From: Haliotis asinina
Lineage: Eukaryota > Mollusca > Gastropoda > Lepetellida > Haliotidae
NCBI RefSeq assembly: GCF_037392515.1
Contig: NC_090288.1
Span: 6,999,501-7,063,500 of the forward strand
Length of the DNA stretch: 64,000 nucleotides
Direction: 5' to 3'
A program made the position numbers and the translations under genes. The notes under the pieces are model-generated. The model searched no databases. It saw only the letters and a program-made list of their open reading frames with translations, and was not told the DNA's origin. Shown here in pieces: positions 26,701 to 36,304 of the stretch (positions are counted from its first letter, which is position 1; each line of letters opens with the position of its first letter).

Positions 26701-29700
26701 GTGTGTGCATTACTGGTGTGTTAGTTACAGGTGTGTGCATTACTGGTGTGTTAGTTACGAATGTGTGCATTACTGGTGTGTTAGTTACAGGTGTGTGCAT
26801 TACAGGTGTGTGCATTACAGGTGTGTGCATTAATGGTGTATTAGTTACAGGTGTGTGCATTACTGGTGTGTGTTACAGGTGCGTGCATTATAGGTGTATC
26901 AGTTACAGGTGTGTGCATTACTGGGGTGTTAGTTACAGGTGTGTGCATTACAGGTGTGTTTGATAATAATGAGTGCGTTACAGGTATAAGTGTTAAATAA
27001 TGAGTGAATTACAGGTGTGTGTATGCTACAAGCACGTGAGACAGACATGTGAATTTCAGGTAGGGGTGGGGGGGCTGTGTTCATGTGAGCAAAAGTGATC
27101 ATAATTCCCTTACTTTAGCATTACACTGTGAAACAGAGTATGGTCAAATACATTCCAGTGAACTATAAAATACAGCATGTACACAACCGAAGAAACTGGA
27201 TTAACTGTTTACTTAGATGCGAAGATGATCCTGAATGGCTTCAGGTACTCTTCAAATTCTGCAACAGTCCGGACTTGTTCCCCAGTCTGTATTGAGTTGG
27301 GTCTGTTGAAACAACTAAAATTATCATCTTTAACCTGATATTAAAAACATAGTAAAAAAATCCTGAATCTCAAATTTTAATCTTTGCTCAATATATCTCA
27401 TATCACTCCACAAGTAAAAGGGATCAGATGGACAAATGGTTGCTGGAATGAGCATATACCAAGATACTGGGCAAGCTGATCTACTCCAGATCTATTCTGA
27501 CCCTTGTGATCTACATCAAGTGTCTACACTGACAACATTACCTCCGGGACCGAACATACTGGACAGCATCACTGGACAGCTCTCTGTTGGTGAAAACCAG
27601 GTAACATGCAATCATCAGTCCAGTCCTACCTGCACAAACAAAATAATTTTTCCTTATCCTGACTCATGATTATTATGCTTGTCTCCTTCTTCTATGGACC
27701 CGTGAAGGTAGAATAGGCCTTAAGCAACCCATGCTTGCCATCAAAGGCAACTACACATGTCATAAGAGGTGACTAACGGGATCGGGTGGTCAGACTCGCT
27801 GACTTGGTTGACACATGCCAATTGCGCAGATCAATGCTCATGCTGTTGATCACTGGATTGTCTGGTCCAGGCTCGATCCACCATACGACTGGAATATTGC
27901 TGGGTGCAGCATAAAACTAAACTCACTCACACACTCCTTCTTCTAAGTGAATGATAGTGGAACACTTGAATCCCTTGTGGTTCCCTTTGAAGAGGGCATA
28001 AAAGAACACTCACCCATGAGTTGACCCCATCAGATACTTTCCTCTGATAACCGTGGTATCAGTGGTATAGTGAACCAAACGAATGTCCAATCGCAAGGAC
28101 GCTTGAAGTAAAAATGAATTTTGAAAGATTGCACGGTTCAGGAGATCACGCCACTTCCGTCACTATACATTCGTCGATACATGAGGTAGCCATTCAAGGG
28201 AATGGCGAATCAACAACTGTCTGATCTCATCTAAGTGAAGCTAGAGGTAATATGCATAAGTTTGGTAAGGTAAGTTAAAAACGTTTTTAATGAGTTCTAC
28301 TCTGAGCTAACAAATACTTGGTGTCCATAAACATATTTGTTTTGTCACTTGTGTAAAATGTGCGAAGCCCATTTCTGGTGCCCCTTGCTGTGATATTACT
28401 GATAATTTCGCTAAAAGCAGTGTAAACACACTCATTCACTGCAGGTATCATGTTTGTGCCTATCTTTCAGCAGAAACTCTTCTGAAATGCAAGAAATGGC
28501 ATATTTACCAAGGCCAGCATGGCAGTGGACAGCAATCTTGCCCTCAGACAGAGCAAACTGCATCACTTTAGCAATGTCCAGGAGGGTGCTCATCGAGGCA
28601 ACGCCATAGTCATTCCTGAAAAGGAAACAGGGGCAAGTCTGCATAATAGACAGTTCACCCCAAGGCTACTGAACAACAGTTGAAGCTATCTTCTTTCAGA
28701 GAGTGAATCTGATCTGTTTAGTAAGTTGACAACACGTCAGCTTGATGTTACATGAAATGGTGATTTACCATTTGCTGAAACTCAAAAAACAATTCACCAG
28801 CACGTCTATTACAGTAAACGGAAAACATGCAACACATTTGGATGTTGAACATGAAAGGAAAAGTGTAAGCCAAAAACTCATGCTGGAAACATTAGAATCT
28901 AATTCCAAAACATACTCACCATCCAAAATTGTAGAAGAAAACTGAAAAACAAAGGCATTTGTAACCATGACAATAATTCTATGCATTTGTGTAATTAAAA
29001 TTAGAAAAGCCAACACAAGGATGATAGTTTGACAGTTTGATGCTCAACACAGAGTCCAGAAATATGCCAGCTATTAAGGTCAGTTGCCTCTAATGACCAG
29101 CACAGATTCTGGCTACAGATCCCAGAAACTTCTGGCTTTGTCCACAATATGATTGTAGCACAGCACTGTCTGAAGTCTCCATGACAAAGTATGGAACAGG
29201 GACCTAGTAACTACACAAGTCCATCACATCAGGGGCTGTACAGTTAACTCACTTCCTCTCTCCATGAGTTGCTGAGGATCGTAGGAAAAGCCACTCTTGT
29301 CCAGCCCCTCTCCACAAGACGCATGTTCCCCAGGCATCTGTAGGTTGATCACTGTCTTGATACCTGCACTGTAAAATAGGAACAAACACTGGCTTCATTC
29401 CAGTGGGACACATGCACTATACAGGTCCCTGTCTTCAGCAATTAACCCTACCCCTAACCTAACCCTAACCTCATCCTTACCCTACCTTCCAAGGACACAT
29501 AAAGTGCAGTCTACCTACACTTTAGAATCTGCATATTAATGAGCAGCTATATGGTATCTCAGTCTGACCATCAGTTTGCTGATGAGAGCATCACTGTGAC
29601 TCTAACTGGAAATCAAATAACATCTACTCCCATCTTCATTGTATTCTGATATTGAAGCAGTGTGTGGAGAAGGTGGCACAGGGCCATAGTACAAGTTGCA

Positions 29701-31386
29701 TTGATATTTGTGTGACATAATCTCTGTCTGGTAATCCATAGTTACACTGCATCTTGGCTGTGGCTATACTGTTCAGCTAGACAAGACTATACTGCAAAGT
29801 AGCTGTAAGTATTCACAAGTAATATTGGAACAAACTCAGTATGTTCTCACTTTTCAAATGCATCCAGTAGTTTCTTCTCCTTTATCGCCATGTTGGTGGG
29901 CCTGGCCATGGCTAGAATCTTGTCTGTCACCCTGGAACAAACATCCACCAACGATGAAAGGTAGTCCCTTCATGTGGAAAACTTCAAACAAAGAAATGTA
30001 CTTACACTAGTGTAGTTAGGCCTGAATGTGACTAGCTGCTTTGAAATAGGAAACAGTTGTGTTTACTAAAAACCACACTCAGCAATATTTACCTGTATGA
30101 TTCACATTTCGAGTTACAGTTGACATCAATAACATGAACACTATATCAACCAACACGGAAACATAATCTGGATTCAAACCCACAATCTTCTGGCATGCAA
30201 TCGACAGAAGCCTGCACTGGGAACTGTAGCAGCATTTTTGGTATTATCTCTGAAACAATATTCACTGTCCCACTCAATAAACAGTACTTGACCAGTTTGA
30301 GTAGATTCCATCGACTGGCAAGACAACCCACTGATGGATATTTGTAAGTACAGCTCAAGTAACACAGAACAACCAAAGTAAAAACATAATCGGTGCAAGC
30401 CTGGATTCAAACCACAATCACAAGTTTCTAGAATGTAAGATCTAGATCTTTGACAACCTGATCGTCTTTAACCCACTCTCATTCACTGAAATCTCATTCA
30501 TTCGAAACATTCACTGTCCTACCCAGTAAACAGTACTTGCCAGTTTGAGTAGATTCCATCGATGTCCATCTGCTCCTTGGTCCACTGGTTGTAAGTGCAG
30601 TACTTGCACTTCTTGCCTCCACAGAACATGGCACATTGTTTCTCACCTGACATCAACTTTCTGGCCTGCTCCGACAGCTTGTTGTACTTGGCAGAGGGCG
30701 TTGTTCCTGCAACCATGGTAACAAAAGATGACAAAAACCTATATAAGCGTTAACTAACTTTTCAAAAACAGACTGAACATGCCTCTTTCTTTCACAGTGG
30801 CATTTAGAAAGTGGCCAAATGTAACATATATTATATTTTGGATTACACTTTCCTAGTAAAGTACAGATTCTAGTACTTTTTTGAGTTGAGTCCCATCTGG
30901 GATGCCATTGTGTAATCACAGCTTTCGGACATGGGCGCCACACCAAATAACAGTCATCAGAGGAGTACAAAAAATCTGCAGTCTAGACTACCAGTTGTCC
31001 AACTTTCATTTTGTAGCTGATTGGGACAGGTGTCTGACTTTGGGTGCTGGCGATGAGATACCTGACTCTGAGGGTGTGGGTTCAAGTCCTTTACTCAAAC
31101 AGGTACTAGAATTCGTACTTTACTAAGAAAGTGTAGTCCCAAATATGACCTAATGTTATTTCGCTAATCTGACAGAAATCTGACAAATCATATTTTCATG
31201 GTATGTTGCCTGTATAAAATACAACCTACTTTCCATCTTATATTTGGTCAAAGTTAACAGAATCTTTCTTTTCAGTCTGATGAACAAGTGACAACACATG
31301 ATGGTGGACACATCACCTTTAGAATCATTGCCCCAGTCCAGGGACTCCAGGCCTGGGTGGATCTGTTCATCTGGATCTGGCTCCAT
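20468..31386 (-). CDS. PTPDC1: PTPDC1-like protein tyrosine phosphatase, 13 coding exons
   Basis: Gene-level entry; the exons are listed separately. Joining 31317-31386, 30541-30706, 29851-29931, 29253-29368, 28920-28941, 28509-28615, 27542-27629, 27213-27302, 26126-26225, 25191-25787, 24316-24417, 21819-21902 and 20468-20728 gives 1884 nt with every phase matching, so 627 residues plus stop. The cysteine phosphatase loop HCHAGLGRTG lies at residues 182-191 (Cys183 nucleophile, Arg189). Family hallmarks are a Cys-rich stretch CGGKKCKYC before the domain, GIYSNWVTDKILAMARP, GIKTVINLQMPGEHASCG and FFYNFGWNDYGVAS. These match my memory of vertebrate PTPDC1 (about 750 residues), a phosphatase tied to centrosome and cilium function. 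A Ser/Asn-rich linker (about 281-475) separates the catalytic part from a C-terminal helical part that is also family-like. The start Met at 31386 is the first in-frame ATG of its exon, but the frame is open upstream, so the N terminus may extend further. Confidence 0.93.
21062..21292 (+). repeat. SINE family C copy 1
   Basis: It begins with a tRNA-like head (ggcagctgactttgtgtgct, then gtgggttcatatctcag in the box B position), then gatgggactcaac and a conserved body with gaaagtgtaac and gaccactttctg. It lies just upstream of phosphatase exon 13 in the last intron. Confidence 0.7.
21340..21545 (+). repeat. SINE family C copy 2
   Basis: Second copy in the same orientation: ggtggctgagcgggttagga is box A-like, and tcaaatcttggatgggactc follows box B. 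The head looks like a class II tRNA (Leu or Ser type). A linker segment (21240-21335) joins it to copy 1. Confidence 0.75.
21819..21902 (-). CDS. PTPDC1: PTPDC1-like exon 12
   Basis: Encodes EPALSAQDLLTLLGSSEPPL and on to ALYKVEK (residues 514-541). With exon 11 it restores the family pattern Q-L-x-E-P followed by an acidic helix. Acceptor gttttcag, donor gtgaga, phase 0 on both sides. Confidence 0.87.
22262..24316 (-). repeat. Exon-edge / splice-donor minisatellite, about 35 units
   Basis: Tandem array of two alternating unit types, about 56 bp (carrying gacgaccacatcctg on the plus strand) and about 54 bp (carrying gacagccatgtcctg). On the minus strand each unit matches the end of exon 11 (cctcagtctcctcatgtgg, then the LDQLS codons in the 56-bp type) and then the donor agtgtaagta. 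I counted 35 copies of ggagactgaggac between 22407 and 24300, plus two degenerate ones below 22350 and the parental exon itself. It fills most of the 2.4-kb intron between exons 11 and 12. Confidence 0.95.
24316..24417 (-). CDS. PTPDC1: PTPDC1-like exon 11, source of a downstream minisatellite
   Basis: Encodes EALNQTDEAWSVIAQEQDPV and on to LSLLMWDWLDQLS (residues 480-513), resembling the family L-x-S-L-M-W-x-W motif. Acceptor ttgtgtcacag, donor gtaagt in phase 0. The last 50 or so bases of this exon plus its donor are repeated in tandem across the following intron. Confidence 0.87.
24553..24716 (-). repeat. SINE family A copy
   Basis: In the intron between phosphatase exons 10 and 11. It contains ggggacaccagaaatgagct, cacattgtacccatgtgggg and taaccactaggctacccca. 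Confidence 0.85.
25191..25787 (-). CDS. PTPDC1: PTPDC1-like exon 10 (long Ser/Asn-rich linker)
   Basis: A 597-nt open exon (199 codons) between acceptor tctgttgcag and donor gttagt. It starts with IVYVCCERLLELASKGN, then a low-complexity region rich in Ser, Asn, Lys and Asp with predicted disorder, and ends PEDPSLWIVEALIETDYSDI and on to VADFE. The ends look conserved and the middle looks like a fast-evolving linker. Confidence 0.88.
26126..26225 (-). CDS. PTPDC1: PTPDC1-like exon 9
   Basis: Encodes DPDAHEFSLRQFLNRQQHIL and on to KYIPK (residues 247-280), matching the family segment around Q-H-x-L-H-G-x-E-A just after the phosphatase domain. Acceptor caccttccag, donor gtaggt in phase 0. Confidence 0.88.
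26272..26465 (-). repeat. SINE family A copy
   Basis: In the intron upstream of phosphatase exon 9. Tail gagtgagtgagttgagtttt, then gcttcacacattatacccac and taaccactgggctacc. Somewhat expanded by internal duplication of ccaccacaatatcaacatt-type sequence. Confidence 0.8.
26595..26965. repeat. Intronic minisatellite with gtgtgtgcattac units
   Basis: About twenty short units of 15-20 bp, such as gtgtgtgcattacag and gtgtgttagttacag, lie in the intron between phosphatase exons 8 and 9. Both strands have open frames of repeated tripeptides (MHTPVTNTP and CITGVLVTG) that are repeat translations. Confidence 0.9.
27213..27302 (-). CDS. PTPDC1: PTPDC1-like exon 8
   Basis: Encodes PNSIQTGEQVRTVAEFEEYL and on to FASK (residues 217-247). 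PNSIQT is the usual end of the PTPDC1 catalytic domain. Acceptor tttcaacag, donor gtaaac. Confidence 0.9.
27542..27629 (-). CDS. PTPDC1: PTPDC1-like exon 7
   Basis: Completes the loop with RTG, then reads LMIACYLVFTNRELSSDAV and on to VRSRR (residues 188-217). The loop arginine (Arg189) is here. Acceptor tttgtgcag, donor gtaatg. Confidence 0.93.
27699..27945 (+). repeat. SINE family B, near full length
   Basis: In the intron between phosphatase exons 6 and 7. From cccgtgaaggtagaatagg through actaacgggatcgggtggtc to the tail ataaaactaaactcactcac. Confidence 0.9.
28350..28440 (+). repeat. SINE family A tail half
   Basis: Only the 3' half is present: gaagcccatttctggtgcc, gtgatattactg and the tail gcagtgtaaacacactcatt. 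Confidence 0.65.
28509..28615 (-). CDS. PTPDC1: PTPDC1-like exon 6, catalytic loop
   Basis: Encodes NDYGVASMSTLLDIAKVMQF and on through HCHAGLG (residues 152-188). It contains the nucleophilic cysteine. The glycine codon of the loop is split by the donor gtaaat. Acceptor cttttcag. Confidence 0.95.
28920..28941 (-). CDS. PTPDC1: PTPDC1-like exon 5 (22-bp microexon)
   Basis: This 22-nt exon lies between acceptor gttttcag and donor gtgagt. With one base from exon 4 and one from exon 6 it reads IFFYNFGW, matching the conserved FYNFGW of the family. Both phases fit only if it is included. Confidence 0.9.
29253..29368 (-). CDS. PTPDC1: PTPDC1-like exon 4
   Basis: Encodes AGIKTVINLQMPGEHASCG followed by EGLDKSGFSYDPQQLMERG (residues 106-145), a core strand and loop of PTPDC1-type dual-specificity phosphatases. 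Acceptor ttttacag, donor gtgagt, leaving one base for the microexon. Confidence 0.92.
29442..29486. repeat. Short interstitial telomere-like repeat
   Basis: About seven imperfect CCCTAA-type hexamers (aaccctaacc, cccctaacct) sit within the intron between phosphatase exons 3 and 4. The animal telomere repeat is TTAGGG, whose complement this is. Confidence 0.7.
29851..29931 (-). CDS. PTPDC1: PTPDC1-like exon 3
   Basis: Encodes VTDKILAMARPTNMAIKEKK and on to AFE (residues 79-106). It is the start of the phosphatase fold, and the ILAMARP string is characteristic of this family. Acceptor tttgttccag, donor gtgaga, entering in phase 2 and leaving in phase 2. Confidence 0.9.
30541..30706 (-). CDS. 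PTPDC1: PTPDC1-like exon 2, with GC donor
   Basis: Encodes residues 24-79, including the Cys-rich FCGGKKCKYCTYNQW segment and GIYSNW. The acceptor is ggttgcag. The donor is gcaagt rather than gt: only a cut after AACTG joins TG to the G of the next exon and restores the conserved W-V-T-D, so this is a GC-AG intron. Confidence 0.9.
30800..30905 (-). repeat. SINE family C fragment, inverted
   Basis: It reads the family C body backwards (tagaaagtggccaaatgtaa, gtactttt and ttgagtcccatctgg). It is followed by the same linker (gtgtaatcacagctttc) that joins the two copies at 21 kb. Confidence 0.65.
31008..31150 (+). repeat. SINE family C copy
   Basis: It contains gtgtctgactttgggtgctg, gggtgtgggttcaagtcctt (box B-like) and tactttactaagaaagtgta. 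It lies between phosphatase exons 1 and 2. Confidence 0.7.
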
Positions 31387-31413
31387 CGTCTCTGAAGATG
31401 CTGACCCGACGGC
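31317..31413 (-). CDS. PTPDC1: PTPDC1-like exon 1 (first coding exon found)
   Basis: Coding begins at ATG 31386 (MEPDPDEQIHPGL...) and ends in phase 1 at donor gtgatg. A plausible acceptor (aactgacag) precedes 31413, so this is probably not the first exon of the transcript. The 27 nt before the ATG are in frame and open (AVGSASSET), so translation could start in an unseen upstream exon. Confidence 0.75.
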
Positions 31414-31664
31414 CTGTCAGTTAAACACAGATCACCTGTCATGATTGTGTTGATAATTATTTCCGAAAGACATTCAGTACAATTTTCCATGTTCATTGAT
31501 GACATAAAGTTCTATGGACAGCAACTTCTATACTGTAACAAGATTTTAGGACAGGTTTTTGTCCCTTTGATAGATCATGTCAATACCAGGGTAAATATGG
31601 TGCTTGAAGAAACACTGGTGAGCTTAACTCCATCTCTGAGCTTAACTCCATCTCTTAGTTGTTC

Positions 31665-31886
31665 AGTCGGTATCATTTTAATTAGCCCATGTAATTACCG
31701 AAGGCCACTTACTGCGTGCCAAAAGTGCCTTTCAACAAACTGGGATTTGGACCAGACTTATTGAAAAGCAGGGGGTCCCCACGAATTTTCATGTTTGATA
31801 AGATTATACTTACCAAAACTTTCCATTTCAAATTTCTATACAGGAGTAAATATGTAGGTACAATTATATACCTCAGCACACTACAG
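31665..31886 (+). repeat. Interspersed repeat family D
   Basis: Shares an ordered set of blocks with 38195-38445: caacaaactggg, gggtccc, gttattctta or gattatactta, and cctcagcacac. Part of it (attagcccatgtaattac) recurs near 32150, and gggtcccttt with ttcatg near 50885. Unclassified. Confidence 0.55.
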
Positions 31887-31915
31887 TTGTGTGTGTGTGT
31901 GTGTGTGTGTGTGTG
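31887..31915. repeat. GT dinucleotide microsatellite
   Basis: About 14 uninterrupted GT units, at the end of an interspersed repeat (31665-31886). Confidence 0.95.
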
Positions 31916-32548
31916 AACTTTGCATCAGAGAAGAACAGCAAATTAATGTGTTCAAAACAACTATGGCCCTTCTTTATCGGGTAAATTATATATAATCAAC
32001 AGGCCCAACTCCCTTCTTGTCAAATATGAATTATCGTACACACCTGCATAGGCGTTATCATTTGCTTGATGATCAGTTAATGCCTCTTTTGCAGGCTTGG
32101 TATTGTACAAGTAACTCAATTTGTTGTAATTACATCTGCATTTCGTTTTAATTAGCCCATGTAATTACTGGAGACCACTTTCGTTTTCATCATTCGTTGC
32201 CAAAATGAAACATGTATTTGCATGGGATCAATATTTAATAGTAACCATGCATGGAATGACAACCTAAATTGTTTAACAACCCTGTTCCCGAACTTCATAC
32301 GTTTGAAACTTTATACCCTAAATTCAGCAATACTCTATGCAATTTAGGCACTCATTACATATCAGAAGATATGTGTTCAAAATTCGTTCATTTGTAAACA
32401 CCGGGAACACCGGTGTGGAAAATAAATAGCCAAATTGTACATAAAGATTCTAATCTTCCCTAGAACGACATTAAACATAAACATGTACATAGATATTATT
32501 TCATGCTATTAACTATCAATATCTGTCTTCATCAAGGGACATGCGTAC

Positions 32549-32640
32549 CTGTAAATACTATATCGAGCACTTGTCACATTCCATCACCTATGCTTTCGTC
32601 GTCCATTTTGTTGCTAAATAACGCTTTGAGAAGCAGCCAA
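32549..32640 (-). promoter_or_regulatory. Possible PTPDC1-like promoter and 5' non-coding exon
   Basis: On the minus strand a CCAAT-type box in reverse orientation (plus ccaat at 32637-32641) precedes a stretch that ends at TTTACAG followed by gtacgc, a usable donor at 32549. It lies about 1.1 kb upstream of exon 1, whose own acceptor implies an upstream exon. The choice is tentative; no TATA box is obvious. Confidence 0.25.
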
Positions 32641-33269
32641 TCAGACGCCACTTTCAGATTAGGGGGAGTAACTCTAAACAAGCACCTGTTAAATACAAGT
32701 ATTTGAAACGTCTTACAATACCAAAGTGAGCTGATTTCGACGTTCGGGTGATTTCGACGATCGCCTTGCTGGCACTATATCGGGGAAGTACGTGCGCGGT
32801 CGGAGTGCACAATCCCTGTCATCGGTAGTGCAGATGTACAGTTCTTGTCGTGAGATGTTTCAATGATAATTGAAATACAGAGAGCAAATAAACATCAATA
32901 TCATTTACCCAAGATCGTTAATACCACTTCAGATGCAAAATCATTTGCCTGTTTTTAACAAAAAATAACGAGGGAAATTCGGCAAGATCAGTCGTCTGCT
33001 GTTGAAAGGTTATGTATTAAACAGGAAGCCACGTGATCAAAACACTGGGCGTACGGAGGTAAAAGCATGGCTCATCGTCGAAAACACATACAAAATACCC
33101 TGATGTGGCAAGCGGCAACAGTTTCGCCGAACACATGATATTTTTGTGTGAAATAGATGAATATATCTTTATCACTCAAGGTGGGCAAAATCAAAAAAAC
33201 TTTAAATGATATTTAAGATACAAATTACGTTTTCGTCTTACGTCGTCGAAAACCCTTAACACTGGGATA

Positions 33270-33475
33270 TGTGAGTCAGTGAGTTTAGTTTTACGACGCA
33301 CTCGACAATATTCCAGCTATGTGGCGGCGGTCTGTAAATAATCGAATCTGGACCAGACAATCTAGTGGTCAACAGTACTGGCACCAGTTTACGCAACAGA
33401 TATACGATAGCTTGTGTTAAAACAGGCCATAGTGTTTGACTACCAGACCCCCGTAAGTCGCTCTTACTGTCGGCA
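33270..33475 (-). repeat. SINE family B copy
   Basis: Tail gagtttagttttacgacgca, core tggcggcggtctgtaaataa; the head half is diverged. Confidence 0.8.
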
Positions 33476-33759
33476 CATTGGCGACAACTCTTCCCGTGTG
33501 ACCTTGACATTGTCCATCTGGTAGTTTGTCGTGGTAGTACTCAGCTGGAAGAGATATGTGAAGCCGCGCAGCTCATTTGTGGGTAACCAGAACATCACTT
33601 CTCTTAAAGAGTATGCTCCCAATGCAATCAAAGGCAAAGCTGGTTTGACCAAGACGTATTGTTAAACAGTAAAATCTCTAAATGCAAACAATAGATATTT
33701 GTCGCTATTGCTGCCAACGAAGGCACATTATCCAGGCAACTGTTTGGTGTTTCCTTATT

Positions 33760-33975
33760 TTTACGCAATATCCCAGCTACATGGCGGCGGTCTGAAACTG
33801 ATCGAGCACCAGACAACCCAGTGATTAACAACATGAACATCGATCAACGCAACTGGGATATATGACATGTGTAAAGTAAGTCTGAGAACCTGCTCACCCG
33901 ATCCCTTCAGTCGCTTCTTATGCCAAACGTGGGTTGATGAAGACCGAATTTAATCAGAATCTTCATGGGTAGACA
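33760..33975 (-). repeat. SINE family B copy
   Basis: It contains atcccagctacatggcggcg, caacatgaacatcgatcaac and ttgatgaagaccgaattt. Confidence 0.75.
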
Positions 33976-35994
33976 CCTATAGGATTCCGACATGGAAGAA
34001 TGTGCTAAAAACGATGTTGCATCATAAGTCTGACGATTATGTATACTATCCCAAGAAGGAAATGCACAGGCGATTTGTATTTTTTTTTTAAATCTATTCA
34101 TTACCTGTTGTGTTCAAACAATCTTCAAAATATGTAACAAAAGCGTTGATAACATGATTTTACTCAGCTGCACAAGTAAAAAATCGATTTTACCTGAAAA
34201 TGTTGATTTTGATGAAATTTAAAAAGGCATCGCCAAACCACAACAGAAATCACCTCCCACTTGAAATCGTGCAGCAAAGAGCATGCACTGTCTGGCAATG
34301 AAAATCGTGATAACTTTCGGAAACTGGCATTCGTTTTGAAGAAATTTCAAGGTCAAATCACTACACCACGTCCTGACTCTGCGACACGGAATATTGCCAT
34401 TGAGAGAGTGTCAGTCTTCTGTTGCAAGGCCTCTGAATAGTCTGAGCAAGATATGATGGCTTGCAGCTTGTTGCAATCAAACAGGTGTAACAAATGACCG
34501 CCAAGTCACCCCTGTAGCCGAAGATCGGTACATCAGGGTACTACATGTGTGTGATCGTACTGCCACGGGTGAGAACCCAGCAACCAGGGAGCCTTGACTT
34601 CGGAGGATACCCGGTCAAACTGCAAGGAACATGCATATGTTGAAAGAGATTGGTCTGAGAGCCAGGACACTCGACGTCGGCCCGTGCTACGTCTACACTA
34701 ACGCCCCCAGCGTCTCTGGTATCAAAATGTATCCACATGTTTGTATAGACATTACCTTCGACTAAACTTGTGTGAAATTTCATGCACTAAAGTCTATTTG
34801 TGGATGAGTTATGCATGTTTGAAAATACAACATTTTCGCAACAGATGTCTGGCCTACGCGTTTCTTTTTTGGATAGTATATGTTTCTGCAATACCAGAAC
34901 TTGTCTGTCCAGGGTCAGTAAACTGTGTCTGAGTGAGGTGTCCATGTAACCATGTGGCATCCTACATTATAGTGTTATAACTATACACCTGTTTCTATAT
35001 ATGTCCTGTCTGGTACAGGCAGACAGGCACAAGCACGCCGGTACCCACGGGACCACGTCAAAATATATTACTGCATAGCTGACATGTAAACAGGTATCGC
35101 CATAATTTTGCTAACAATTTGACTGAATGATTCCATTTCTATATTCCAGTGACCCCGAGTTAATGATGAATGTCAACTTCTGTCGTTCTTCAGAATCCCA
35201 GCGAGTAGATAAACAACGTATCTTGTCAACTCTACTACTTTGAACAGACTGGTAAGTAAGTGATTCATTCGTCACGATCTGGCTAAAATACTGCAAGTGT
35301 GACGTTGAATATTAACTAACTCACTCATTACTTTATTTCATGTCGTGATCATCAGTAAAAGCAGAAGAGGGAAATGGTTTGCTGGATGAAATTAAATAAA
35401 TCAGAGCTCTTGCATTTATGTCCAACGACACAGGTTGTCAAAGTACTCCACCGTTAGTCGGAAATTGGGTACCCGACAGTGTTTGCAATACTTTAATTTG
35501 CCAGTAGGCCATCAGGGCTTGTCGGCACCTACAGGCTTTAAAATCTACAGGCCCTGAATGAAATTTGCAGGCTCATATTGTTAAGCTACGGAATCAATTA
35601 GCGAAGCCTATGGCGTATAGATATTGTTCATATTTGGCATTCACATGCGCAAAGCGCTGAAATACCAGGGAATGAAACTGTAAGTTATCGCAACATGGAT
35701 GATCATGGATGATTCCTGAACGTTAATAAAGAAAAATGGGAAAGATACCAGTTGAACTAAAAAAATGTTCGATTATTTACCGAAATCCACAAGGGCCTGC
35801 ATTTGTTTGAAACTGCCGCACCGATACAATAACAACCTGCGCTGTGCCTCCGGGCTGACGACTATTTCGAACGTTGGTACCCGATCTGATTCCGGAAAAG
35901 AACTGGATCCCAGAAGTCTATATTAGTGACAGGGTTGTCTGAATGGACCGGATTGTGCGGCTGTGACTTGGTTAATTGCATAACTTCATAGAAC

Positions 35995-36065
35995 GATGCT
36001 CATAATGTCAGTCATTGGAATGTTTGGTCCAGATTCGATTATTTACTTTACAAACGGCCGCCGTC
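35995..36065 (+). repeat. SINE family B fragment
   Basis: Short piece with gtttggtccagattcgatta and aacggccgccg; the rest is absent. Confidence 0.5.
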
Positions 36066-36304
36066 AATGCAATGTTTTTCATCAAACCATACAAAGGTAC
36101 ACTATTGTGTCAGAGCCGCAAGAGTCTAAGTAAAATCAAACCGAATCGGATCACTTCAGGTTCGGCACGGGGCATACATGGACGTTTTTTTTCACGTGGC
36201 TTCAGCGCCGATGCTCCGAAGATAATAACCAGCCTACGGTTTGTATGTTTGAAATGGTGTCCAGTGGTCAGAGCAATAAATGCAACATTATAATAGAAGA
36301 TTAT

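Larger units (their letters stand above)
31414..36304. other. Upstream flank of the phosphatase gene; intergenic
   Basis: No coding gene is recognised. It holds an interspersed repeat (31665-31886, with a partial copy near 32145), the possible 5' exon near 32.6 kb, two SINE copies (33270-33475 and 33760-33975) and a SINE fragment (35995-36065). I see nothing I can name between 34.0 and 36.0 kb. Confidence 0.5.

Noticed and set aside
26594-26963. Open frames with MHTPVTNTP or CITGVLVTG repeats
   Set aside because: Both strands are open only because the minisatellite unit length keeps frames open; the array lies within an intron of the phosphatase gene.
29825-30010. Plus-strand frame over phosphatase exon 3
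   Set aside because: Shadow of the conserved minus-strand exon.
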